A DNA stretch of 64,000 nucleotides from Asparagopsis taxiformis (Eukaryota > Rhodophyta > Florideophyceae > Bonnemaisoniales > Bonnemaisoniaceae): NCBI GenBank assembly GCA_030407315.1, contig JALQPE010000460.1, positions 1 to 64,000 on the forward strand, read 5' to 3'. The notes under the pieces were generated by a model. The model was given only the letters and a program-made list of their open reading frames with translations. It did not search any database and was not told where the DNA came from. This document shows positions 41,474-51,913 of the stretch, piece by piece; the stretch's first letter is position 1; each line of letters begins with the position of its first letter. A program made the translations under genes and the position numbers.

Positions 41474-44400
41474 GTGATAAAGTCAAGTGACAACGGTCTT
41501 TCTCATACAGGCAATAAGCACATGCGGGAAACGCTGCGCGAGTATAGAGATGTATTCAGGATCAGACTAGGAAACGACCCACCAGCAGACGTGGAACCAA
41601 TGAAGGTGCAGATCACCTCAGATGCCACACCAATTCTCACACGAACTAGGAGATACAGTCCTGAACAACGGAAATACCTCACTGCCTTCCTGAATCGTGC
41701 ACAGAGCTACGGATTTATCAAGCCTAACTACAACGCCACATGGGCTGCTGCACCACTACTGGTACTAAAACCAAAGTCGAAGAAATATCGCATCGCATTC
41801 GACTATAGACCTGTCAATGCTGCCACTCTGGCAGTCGGATGGCCCATGCCACATATCGACAGCGAGTGCGCCGACTTTGCAGGTAGCAAACATTTTGCCT
41901 CGATTGACTTCTGCTCGGGATATTGGCAATTACCCCTCGATGAAGGAAGCATGGACGTACTAAGCTTCACTACCCACGAAGGTATATTTGCTCCAACTCG
42001 CTCACCACAAGGCGCAAAAAACTCCGCTTCCAACTTTCAATCAAGAGTTGAACCATGCTTTGCATCACTAAGAAATAATGTCAAAGCCTGGCAAGACGAT
42101 TTTATCTTACATCATAGCACGGAACATGGCCTACTCGAGACACTACGAGAATTTCTACAAATATGCCGTCAACGAAACCTTAAAGTTTCTGCCACAAAAT
42201 GCGAGCTATACAGCACATCTATCAAATGGTGTGGAAGAATAATCGACGCCGCAGGAGTTCAGTTTGATCCAAAGAACTTGAATGGACTACAGAACATCAC
42301 TACACCGGAGAACGCTGGAGAACTATCACAGTTCATCCACTGCTTACAATGGATGTCCTATTCTATACCGGACTTTGCTAACCGGATAGAACCACTCAAA
42401 CAAATTATCGAAGATGCATACAAATTAGCTGGTAAGCGCACCCGAAAGTCTATTGCAAGCATACCTCTCGCTAGACTGTCATGGGGCCGCATACACGTGA
42501 ACGCATTCACTTCATTACATAACAGTCTTCGCGACTCAGTCAAACTTGCTCATCCTCATCCAAACAAACAGACGTGCATATACACGGACGCGTCTGATAC
42601 TCACTGGGCTGCTGTTGTCACACAATGTGACGCAGACGAACTTCAAAAACCCACCATGTCGCAACGACACCAACCACTCGCATTCATCAGCTCAGCTTTC
42701 AGGAACAACGAACTGCATTGGACCACTTTCGAAAAGGAAGGATTTGCAGTTTACCAAGTCTTCAAAAAACTCGACTATCTATTGGTTGGACAACATGACA
42801 CACACATCTACACAGACCACCGAAACCTCTTATTCATATTCAATCCGCTATCAATAGAGCCGACAATTGGCAGACACATTGTCAATAAGGTTCAAAGATG
42901 GGCACTCTATCTGTCAAGATTTCAATACACCATCGAGCACATAGCAGGAAACGAAAACGTCATGGCAGACATCATGACTAGATGGCTTGTTGGATACAGG
43001 AAGAAGCGCACTTCCGCAATACGCTCCATACGAGAAACATTGAAAAGCATGGACATTGTGGAATCACCATTCAAGGAAACATTCACCTGGCCTGACATCT
43101 CAACTATTCGTAAATCACAAATACACCACAAAGAACATGCACCACAACATGTTCACGCAGACAACGATGGAATGATGAATATAAGAAAGAAATTATGGAT
43201 TCCTGACGATGACATTGAATTGCAGATGAAACTACTTGTCATTTCACACTGCGGTACTGGAGGTCACAGAGGTGCTGCTGCCACCGAGAGCACACTCAAA
43301 GAACAGTACTTTTGGAATAACATGACCAATGACACCAAGGTATTTGTACAAAACTGTGTACATTGCATCCTATCAAGAAACGGTGAAAGAGTTCCCAGAC
43401 CACTAGGACATAGCATACTGGCAAAAATACCGAATCACGTCCTGCACTTTGACTACCTCTACATGGGAAGAGGAATAGATGAATTGAAGTACATTTTAAT
43501 ATTGAAGGACAATCTATCAAGCTACGTCTGGCTTTGCCCTGCAAAAGTAGCTGAGGCTGAACACGTTGCTGAACAAACCCTGTCGTGGATAAAGACATTC
43601 TCAACGATGGATGTATTTGTATCCGACAGAGGTTCCCACTTCAAGAACAAGGTCATACGACATTTGACCAGAGAATATCGTATCAAGCATCATTTCACTA
43701 CTGCATACTCCCCATGGAGTAACGGTTCTGTGGAGAGATGTTGCAAAGAAGTATTACGAGCAGCATCTGCACTGCTTTCCGAATTACGTCTCGCACCTCA
43801 AGACTGGCCGACGATTGTACACATCATACAACGTGTCATGAACGAATCTCCACTGCAAAGACTCGGAAGAAGAGAGGACGGAACATACAGATCCCCTCTG
43901 GAAGTCATGACAGGGACAAAACCAAACAGAGGAACAATTGGTTATATAAAAGATACAGGAGACGGAATGACATACACTCGCTGCAGACAAGTTGTCAACA
44001 TTGACGAGCTGCAAAGATGTATCGACAAGATGCACCAAGATGTGGAAAAACTTGTCAGAGGAAACAGGGAACGGCATATCATAGAACATAACAAGCAAAC
44101 GAAACTTGTTACACCCACATTTACTACTGGAGACTTTGTTTTAGTGCATCGAGCACAGAAGAAAGGTCATAAGCTATCTTTCAAATGGCAAGGACCACAA
44201 AGGATCACCAAAATAATTAGCGATTGGGTATATGAAGTAACAAGCCTCATCGATAACAAAACACAGCGAGTACACGCTGTAAGGCTCATGCTATACAGAA
44301 ATGAGATGGATGGTGTTGATGCATCACCAGACCTCATACGACATGCGTCACATACAGAGGCAGAATATGAGGACATAAAACATCTCAAGGACGTGAGGAA

Positions 44401-44581
44401 GAGAATGGGAAGATTCTACATTTATGTTGAATGGGATCGACTACCTGATCAAAAAGATCACACATGGGAGCCACTACAGAACATACATCAAGACGTTCCT
44501 GAAATATTGAAGACATTCCTATCAAAACATAGGACGAAGACCGCCAAAGAAGCCATCAGACAACTTGATCAAAGCAAATGA
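41474..44581 (+). CDS. Element C pol polyprotein
   Basis: 1,035 residues from a GTG at 41474, identical to the pol of element D, ending TGA at 44579-44581. The frame is open from about 41409, overlapping the last codons of gag by roughly 18 nt, and lies in the -1 phase relative to gag. The first ATG is codon 17. Domains in order are RT with WQDD (206-209), RNase H (from about 368), integrase with HHCC finger and D660/D718/E754, a GPF/Y-like module and a C-terminal chromodomain. No interruption was found, so the copy could be active. Confidence 0.92.
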   Translation: MIKSSDNGLSHTGNKHMRETLREYRDVFRIRLGNDPPADVEPMKVQITSDATPILTRTRRYSPEQRKYLTAFLNRAQSYGFIKPNYNATWAAAPLLVLKPKSKKYRIAFDYRPVNAATLAVGWPMPHIDSECADFAGSKHFASIDFCSGYWQLPLDEGSMDVLSFTTHEGIFAPTRSPQGAKNSASNFQSRVEPCFASLRNNVKAWQDDFILHHSTEHGLLETLREFLQICRQRNLKVSATKCELYSTSIKWCGRIIDAAGVQFDPKNLNGLQNITTPENAGELSQFIHCLQWMSYSIPDFANRIEPLKQIIEDAYKLAGKRTRKSIASIPLARLSWGRIHVNAFTSLHNSLRDSVKLAHPHPNKQTCIYTDASDTHWAAVVTQCDADELQKPTMSQRHQPLAFISSAFRNNELHWTTFEKEGFAVYQVFKKLDYLLVGQHDTHIYTDHRNLLFIFNPLSIEPTIGRHIVNKVQRWALYLSRFQYTIEHIAGNENVMADIMTRWLVGYRKKRTSAIRSIRETLKSMDIVESPFKETFTWPDISTIRKSQIHHKEHAPQHVHADNDGMMNIRKKLWIPDDDIELQMKLLVISHCGTGGHRGAAATESTLKEQYFWNNMTNDTKVFVQNCVHCILSRNGERVPRPLGHSILAKIPNHVLHFDYLYMGRGIDELKYILILKDNLSSYVWLCPAKVAEAEHVAEQTLSWIKTFSTMDVFVSDRGSHFKNKVIRHLTREYRIKHHFTTAYSPWSNGSVERCCKEVLRAASALLSELRLAPQDWPTIVHIIQRVMNESPLQRLGRREDGTYRSPLEVMTGTKPNRGTIGYIKDTGDGMTYTRCRQVVNIDELQRCIDKMHQDVEKLVRGNRERHIIEHNKQTKLVTPTFTTGDFVLVHRAQKKGHKLSFKWQGPQRITKIISDWVYEVTSLIDNKTQRVHAVRLMLYRNEMDGVDASPDLIRHASHTEAEYEDIKHLKDVRKRMGRFYIYVEWDRLPDQKDHTWEPLQNIHQDVPEILKTFLSKHRTKTAKEAIRQLDQSK

Positions 44582-44614
44582 CATAATGATACTCTGTTCC
44601 AGAGCATGGGGCGG

Positions 44615-44979
44615 TGTAGCCATTTGTGGCTTGAAGCAATACAAGCTACAAAATATTTGCAGAATGCAAATAACAGACAACTTGAACTACCGTTGAAATA
44701 ATTAGATAGAATACTTCAGACATAACACAAACGGATAGATAATGTTGATAACAATCAACATTGACTCCACAAACAACATTTAAGTGGAGATGAAATGCCC
44801 TCTAATAGAGAGAGCCATCATCAGAGGAGACAATATCAGATCATCATCTGAAATGATCAACTTTGACCAGGATCAAGAACTCTGGTCATAGGCAAACATT
44901 AAACTAACTCTACAGTGTATCGAACATTGTCAAGAAAGGTCACAGGATATTGCGAAGAGAGGAACAAAGATTTGTTACA
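44615..44979 (+). repeat. 3' LTR of element C
   Basis: 365 bp, preceded by the G-rich tract CATGGGGCGG. A at 44725 and G at 44939 distinguish it from the 5' LTR of the same copy and agree with the 3' LTR of D. Confidence 0.95.
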
Positions 44980-44983
44980 AGAC

Positions 44984-47900
44984 GCGTTTGGAACCTGTGC
45001 CGGTATTGTTTTGTACCTAGATTTTCAGAAAGAGACGGAGTGTTTTCAAGAGACAAATGACCTGGTGGTCGTGATAGTACCAACTCGAACGGTGCCACCC
45101 CAGTGATTCGATGGACTTGGCAGTTATATCCGTACGTGACTGCATCACTGAATTGGTCCCAATCAGTGGCATCCTCGCAAACGTATCGGCGAAGGGCGGA
45201 CAGTATTGTGCGGTTAAATCGCTCCGCTTGGCCGTTTGTTTGGGGGTGGTATGCGGAAGTGTAAAGATTGCGGACACCAAGGATATTGCATATTGTGGAA
45301 AAGTATTTCGATGTAAATTGGCCACCGTTGTCGGATAGTAGGTAGACGGGGGGGCCGTACACAAACACCCAGTTTCTGCAAAAAGCAGTGGCAACGTTGA
45401 ATGTTGTAACAGTTTTGAGCGGTACAGTCTTGGTTAGTTTCGAAAAACGGTCAGTGATGACCAATAAGTATTTGTTGCCTGCCGGGGTTGGTCTAAGAGG
45501 CCCCAAAATATCAATAGCGACAAATTCGAGAGGGGCGGCTGCGGGAAAAAGCTTAAGGAAGGATGCGTGCTTGCGGAGGTTAATGCGCTCTTTGGCACAT
45601 TCAGGACATCCTCTTACTGTGGCATGCACGTCCATTGCCATCGATGGCCAATAATATTGCCGGCGCAAGGTCGAAAACATGCGAGTTCCACCTGGGTGTC
45701 CACTCATGCGGGGGAAGTGAGCTAAAAACAAAACACGGGATCTTAAATCTTCAGGTACCACGATCTGTTCGGACTTGTCAACTGGTGACGTACGTACAAG
45801 TAGTCCACGTTTGTCTAGCTTGAAGGGACAGGTAACCCCTTTGTCTATAAGAGCCATTTTTTCACGGCAATACTTGTCAGAGTGTTGAGCATCCACGAAA
45901 GTGGTGATCGAAATTGGGGTTACTTCAGGTGATTCCACCGTAAGGATATGTTCCAAAACCAATTCATCCAGTAAGTCCAATTCAATTCCATCCCAAGTAT
46001 CATCAGCATCTATGGCGGGAATAGTCAGGGAATTTTGGGTTTTTGTGGTCGCTATCGAGTCGTCAGTGATAATGAAGCATGGTATCTCCATATCGACTTT
46101 AGGGCTCGATTCACCGTAAGTAGGCAAGCGACTTATGCAGTCGGCGATGGTATTAGATGCTCCTTTGCGGTATTGCACAGTAAAGTCGAATTCGAGCAAT
46201 CTCAGTCGCCAACGTGCCAAGCGCCCACTTGCGTCCGACAAGTTCATCATCCACTTGAGAGCCTGATGGTCGGTGAACACCTCGAAGTGCGTTCCCTGTA
46301 GGTACGGGCGTAGCATATGAACTTCCCAAACAACAGCAAGACATTCTTTCTCGCCCACAGAGTAGTTTTTCTCAGCTGGCGTCAACGATCGGCTCCAAAA
46401 GCCGATGGGATAGCGCTTACCATCTTCCGGGTGAGTCTGCAACAAGCAGCACCCGATTTGGTATTCACAGGCGTCTGTGTCGACAGAGAAGGGGAGATCG
46501 GCTCGAGGGAGACGGAGGATGGGAGGGGAGATAAGAGCGGCTTTGAGGTTAGAGAATGCTTCCCTCTGCTCGCTTGTGAATGGATTCAATGTCGGGCCGA
46601 TGCCCTGGCGTACTAGTGCGAACAGCGGTGCCGCAACGCGAGCAAAGTTCGGTACAAATCGGCGATAGACATTGCATAGTCCAAGAAACGACCGTAGATG
46701 CGTCTGTGTGGTCGGCTCGTGAAACCCCGAGATTGCGTCCGTATTCTTGGTAGCAACTTCAAGGAGGCCGGGGCGGATAACATGGCCTAAATAGTCTACA
46801 CTTTCCCTGAAGAAGTTGCATTTGCGTAACTTCAACGACAAACCAGCTCCGCGCAATACGCTCAGGACCTCGTCGACGTGTCGAATGTGCTCTTCAGTAG
46901 ATTTAGAGAATATGATGATGTCGTCTAGATAGACTAGACAGGTTCTCCAGCGGTAGCCCGCCAATAAAATGTCAATTGTCCGCTGAAAAGTTGCTGGTGT
47001 ATTGCATAACCCAAACGGCATGCGACAGAATCGATAGGTTCCGCAGTGGCAAGTAAAGGTTGTCTTGTCACGATCCTCCTCGGCGACGCGGAGCTGCCAA
47101 TAACCCGCGTTGCAGTCCAGAGTGGTAAGCCAGCGTGCATCTCCAAGCTAGTCTAAACACTCGTCCATTCGCGGCAATGGGTAAGTGTCTTTGACTGTAA
47201 TATTGTTCAATTTCCTGTAATCCACGCAAAAACGAAGCGATCCGTCCTGTTTCGGCACCAGAACCACTGGCGATGCCCATTCTGATGAAGCGGGCTCAAT
47301 AACACCGCTTTGAAGCATATCCTGAACTTGTTTCCGTTCGGCCTCTCGTGCTCTCGGACCTGACCTGTACGGTTGACAATAAACAGGCTCTGATCCTTCT
47401 TTTAGTTTGATGCGGTGCTCAGTGACACTTATTTCGCCAAGCTGTCCCTGCCACATATCCGAATATTGATCTAGCATCTCTCGTACTTTTGACTGTATAT
47501 CGGCGGGCAAATGTGATAAGTCAATGGCATAGACAGTGGATGGAGGATTATCGTTCGACTCGGCTTGTTCAGTTGATTTTTCTGGAAAAGGCTTGCCTGA
47601 GAGTGAGGAAACCGAGGTATGGTGATTGAGAGTAAGTACCACATCTGTAGCTTGTTGATTTCGTAAATGTTGCGAAAAATCAGTCTCCATCCTTGTTGGG
47701 GTGGTGGTACGCTCTGTGCAACTTCCACTTGTACTAATATCAGCTTGTGTGGCCGGAGATACGCTCGGTTCATCATTCTCTGTTAGGTTGACGGTGATAA
47801 TGGTTGCCGGTGCCGGTATTGCGGATCCAATGACTTGGCCTTTCGCAAGCTTTTGCGGACTGGCAGCGAAGTTTGCCACTCGTACTACACAGGCGACATT

Positions 47901-48587
47901 TTTTTGCATATGGATTACGCCATTGCTCAGCGCTATTTGGTATTTTGAAAATAGGTGGGGATTGGTCTCCATGAAGTGGAGACCCGTGACATCAGTTTGC
48001 ACCAATACATTGACTTCCGTGTGGCTAGGCAACGTTATACTTGCAGCCACACGGATTTTTCCACTCGGCATCGCAGTTTTACGCATCAGTGGCGGCTGTG
48101 TACATGAATTCCGGGTCGGCGTGTGGAGGGCGCTCTTCCGTGTAATTTTTGCGAGGTCTCCGTTGACAAGGAGTACCCGCTGGTTTTGGGGTTGAATAGA
48201 TTCGACGTGCTCGTCCATATAGGTGGCGCCAAGAATGACATCAGCACCTAGTTTCTCCACCACCACAAACGGCTGGCGCACGGTATACTTAGCGATAGTT
48301 ACCGTTAGATAAATTATCCCCAACGTTTTTAGCCTGTGATTAGAAGCGCTGGATAGATTGACGATGCGTCTCGTTTTGTTGATTTTTGGTTTGGCATCAG
48401 CAGGTAATAAATCGGCACGAATTAGGTTCGGGCCGGCTCCTGTGTCAAACACTGTGAGTCGGTCGATCTGTGTTTTTGCTGATAATCCAATTTTTGCGGT
48501 CACTTTATAGTTCCAGGCGGACAGATAGCACACATTGCTTTGCTCGTAGCTTTCCAAAGATGTGTTGGGAGGTAGGCCATACGGCAA
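44984..48587 (-). pseudogene. Element B pro-pol (protease, RT, RNase H, integrase core)
   Basis: One minus-strand frame from about 48587 to 44984. It carries protease with the canonical LTVFDTGAGPNLI and RT with RFCVDYRKLNNITVKDTYPL. A TAG at about 47148 falls inside the RT before LGDARWLTTLD, and the same frame continues with CRMPFGLCNTPATFQ and the YLDDIIIFSKS active site. RNase H (FSVDTDACEYQIG, FTDHQALKWM) and integrase (HFPRMSGHPGG...CPECAKE finger; core FVAIDILGPL, LLSDNGGQFTS, HPQTNGQAERFNR) follow. Element C interrupts directly after the core. Apart from the TAG it reads as a standard chromovirus pol. The start is not an ATG; expression would be from the gag mRNA. Confidence 0.9.
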
Positions 48588-48667
48588 TGCCGTGTTTACT
48601 TGTGCGTTAAGCCTTTTCGGACTAGGTATGGCTGTAGCGGATGGCCTCTGTAAGGATAACGTGTCAG

Positions 48668-51182
48668 CTATGCCCGCCTCTGGGCGTTTTTCGCCGGTGG
48701 GTTTGTTGTTATGTATCCAGCAGTTTTCACTGTGCCTGAAGATGACGGTGGGCGGCGGAAGCGGTGGTCGCGCCTATTCCCAGAATTTGCCCTTGTCTGG
48801 CAGTACCTGGCGTCTTGCGCCCGGTTATCATGCGGTGCCTCTTGCGTTGGCCTCGAGTTCTGTGCAGATGTTACCGGCAATGAAAATGTTGGTGCACGTC
48901 CGACTCTGACTAGCCACTGCTTCTGTGAAGGCGTGAGTATTTCGTAGTTAGCCATCTGTATGACCATTATGTTTGATTCTGGAAATGAGGTGGAGAGAAG
49001 AGGACAGTTTGGCTTTCTGTGCCCAACCGCGAAACAGTCAAAACATATATCTGTTGGTTGGTTTGCATTGGAGGGCTTCTGGGCTTGTCTGTCGGATGAT
49101 TTTGGGGCCTCCGACTGGCTGCTGCGGAAAACATCGGAATTGTTATGCCATCCTGTGCGGTTTTGGTTTGGATTCCATTGAATGGCAACAGGGGGGAATG
49201 GACCAGAAGGGTCTGAATTGACTGCCATTGACTCTGTAGGAGTTTGCTGCATGAAAGCTTCGTAGTCTGTGTCATAAGAAACAGAGCAACCGTTGGATGG
49301 CGGCTCCAATGTGGGTTGTGTGGCGAAGACGGCGTCAGCCGTCATTTCTTGACGCCGTGTCGCCTTGAGTCTCCGATCCACCCGGTGGGGTGGCATGGGA
49401 GCATTTGCATCCACCAACATGGCTCTATGAGCCCGGTCCTGTATAGCCCGCCTTGGGGTATTTGCAGACAACAACGCACGATTAGAGTCACCAATAGCCT
49501 GTGCACGTTCCACACACTCCGTGTAGGTCATTTGCAACTCCGCTCCCCTAGCTGCTTGTAGAAGTGGCCTAATATCACCCCTCACACCTCTAATAAACTT
49601 GGTTATGAGCTGTTGCTCAGAGTACACGTTACCACATACCCTGGCTTTGCGACGCAAGCGAGTACCATACGTCATTTCGTCCTCATTAGCTTGCTGACGA
49701 GTCGCGTCAAGTTCGGCAACAGCCTTATCAATATATATGTCCTTGGCGTACGTTCTTAATAGGTGTTGAACTGCTTGCGAATATAAGTGAAATCCGCCGA
49801 GCTGTTCGGTGCCAAGATCAAAGTGCGCTAAATAGTTTTCCCTTGCATCCCCTTCAAGAAAAGAGGGTAATAATAGCATCGCTGCACCTTCGCTAATATC
49901 ATTTTCATCACATTGGCGTTTAAAGACAGCCAGAAACTCTAGAATTCCGATTGGGGTGCTGCCGTCAAACTTACGCTCACTAATCGAGTGTGACAGAAGC
50001 CTCCTGTATGCCCCAATATTGGCAGTAACAGTTCGGTCGACTCGAGCGTCGACGTTGCGAAGGCGATAACGCCTGTAAGATAGCACCCTGTTAAACTGTG
50101 TGTCTGATGAGCACAGCTCTTCTAGATCCCGTTCGTGAGGTCCCTTCCACACATGACCGCGTCGATTATGCGACGGATCATTTTCGCAATCAGTGCAGTA
50201 GCATTCCGGTAAAATAACCCTCATTTTCGGATTGCGTTCGTGGCGGTGTGCACGTCTATTCGCCATCCCCAAGCGTGTCATAGGCCGTTCTCTGTTGTCA
50301 TCTGAACTTGAAGAGTCCGCTCCCAGTGTATCAAACGATTTGAGTGTTTCTTTCGGGGCGTTTTGCATGGGTACCGTGATATTTTTAGCTATGCCATCCA
50401 CCCGCTGACTCAACTCGATTACCTTGGCTTGTCCATCCTCCAGTGAAGTTATTTTCGCCTGTGCCTGATGTAGCGCATTACTCAGTGCAGTCACATCATC
50501 AGCGATGCGATCGACTCGTTCGACAGCAGGTACTTCAGACATATACCTGTCCATTAAGCCGTGTACTTCCGTCTTGATCTGAGCGGATATGTAGTCTTGC
50601 ACGTGTTGCATTTTTACCGAAACGACTTCAGTGACGACACGATTTATGTTTTTCTCCAATTGTGTGATTTTGTCCATTATCCTGTCAATGCCACTTGGGC
50701 TAATTGCCGCGGTCACTGCAACGGGTGATCCCGGCAGTTCTGGCGCTGGTGGTGGGGCCGTTGTTTCATGGTCAATTTGTCGATTAGCTGCACCAGTGGT
50801 CAGTGGTTGTGGCCGTGTGAGAAAGGGCAGTTTTCCAGATTGGACGTGAAATCGTTCTCGGTATGTTACGACCAGATTTTTTAGCGTCTGCACGAGGGGT
50901 TTCCAGCCTTACGACAGATGGTGTATCGGCGGAAGGGGAAGGAAAACTGGAACCAATTCCCACATGTTCCAGTACCTCCGAAATTGTCGGATTGACGCGT
51001 GAATTCGCGTTAGTATGCGATGGTACCTGTGATTGGCCGCTCACATGACGAGCGCTATCGGATCCTTGGGTGACTCGTGGGCTCTGCCTTTCACGATGTA
51101 GTCGACGGAGTACCTGGGTGCGAGTCTCTCGCCTTGATCCATAACTTGATGGTGCCGTCGATGGGCGGCGCGGGGAGTCCAT
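48668..51182 (-). pseudogene. Element B gag with an early frameshift
   Basis: The likely start is the ATG at 51182 (MDSPRRPSTAPSS). This frame and the long 741-codon frame beginning upstream of 50893 overlap at about 50880-50900, where a frameshift joins them. The body has a coiled-coil stretch (RVDRIADDVTALSNALHQAQ), a capsid-like helical region (FNRVLSYRRYRLRNVD ... FIRGVRGDIRPLLQAA) and a CCHC zinc knuckle CFDCFAVGHRKPNC (CX2CX4HX4C) near the C-terminus. It lies directly 3' of the LTR and 5' of protease, as expected for gag. The pol frame lies in another phase about 80 bp further on. Confidence 0.82.
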
Positions 51183-51290
51183 GGCGCAATAATGGCAACA
51201 GAGACAAAACCCGCGCAGAAAGTAGTAGTAAATAAAAGGTGAAACAAAGAAAAGAACGTTAGATTCCCGAATTCTAGGTCGAGAGACCAA

Positions 51291-51517
51291 TGTCGTCTCG
51301 TAAGTAGCAATGCCGACGCAAACGTAACGTCAGACAAGAGGTTGGTAGAGCTAGTGGGTAGTTAGAATAGACACTAGAACCGGGAAGGTCACCGGCGCAG
51401 AGCCGCCGGAGCTAACGCTGCCTTCTCGCTCCGCGCCGGTTGTCCACACCTTTATTCAGTAAAATTCCGAAATAGTTCGGCGTCGCGCGAAAAGGCTAAA
51501 AGTTTCAAATTATCTCT
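51291..51517 (-). repeat. 5' LTR of element B (227-bp core)
   Basis: In element orientation it ends ...TTACGAGACGACA, followed by TTGGTCTCTCGACC, a plausible primer-binding region, and then the gag leader. The same sequence with one change lies at 19932-20158. The outer end may extend nine bases to give TG...CA. Confidence 0.75.
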
Positions 51518-51913
51518 AAAAGTCCAATTACAGCAATACTAGAGAGCTTACATGGCCAGCCTGCACTGTAAGGGTGATACAGGCTTACAGTATTCCCTGT
51601 TCTGACGTTCACTATACTACACACTCATCACATCGGACAGTTTCTGTGTCATCTTCACTTTCAAAGCCTTGCTCCCCGCCACAGCATCTTGACAGCACAT
51701 GCGCTGCTCCTCATTGGAAAACAAATCACACCACGGACTTTGACGCAGTACGTGTCGCACCAAGTCATTCAGCAGATCACTCTCGTCCCTGTACGAAGGT
51801 GTATACGACTGCAGATTCTTGATGATATAGCCCGGAGGGGTAGCAATGTATCCTTTACCGTTCTCGCTCCAAAGTACCCCTTCTACCGGCTTTACCTCGA
51901 TGGTGCGTCCAGT
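51518..51913. other. No recognised feature
   Basis: Short frames only. Nothing supports a gene, RNA or repeat between the LTR and the coiled-coil gene. Confidence 0.5.

Larger units (their letters stand above)
39280..44979 (+). mobile_element. Intact-looking Ty3/gypsy LTR retrotransposon (element C), inverted twin of D
   Basis: 5,700 bp with 365-bp LTRs at 39280-39644 and 44615-44979 and a 4-bp target duplication AGAC (39276-39279 and 44980-44983). Gag starts 608 bp from the 5' end, exactly as in D. The two LTRs of this copy differ at 39390/44725 (G versus A) and 39604/44939 (T versus G), the same two differences found between the LTRs of D. It is nested in chromovirus B, so it is younger than B. 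Confidence 0.96.
38567..51526 (-). mobile_element. Ty3/gypsy chromovirus (element B), defective, split by element C
   Basis: On the minus strand from a 5' LTR at 51291-51517 come gag, protease, RT, RNase H, integrase and chromodomain, ending at 38567. Element C (39280-44979) lies inside its integrase C-terminal region with AGAC on both sides. The pol frame resumes exactly if C and one AGAC copy are removed. No 3' LTR is present beyond 38567, so that end has been lost or replaced by the NDUFAF7 relic. An early gag frameshift, one TAG in RT and two frameshifts near the chromodomain also disable it. Confidence 0.88.
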
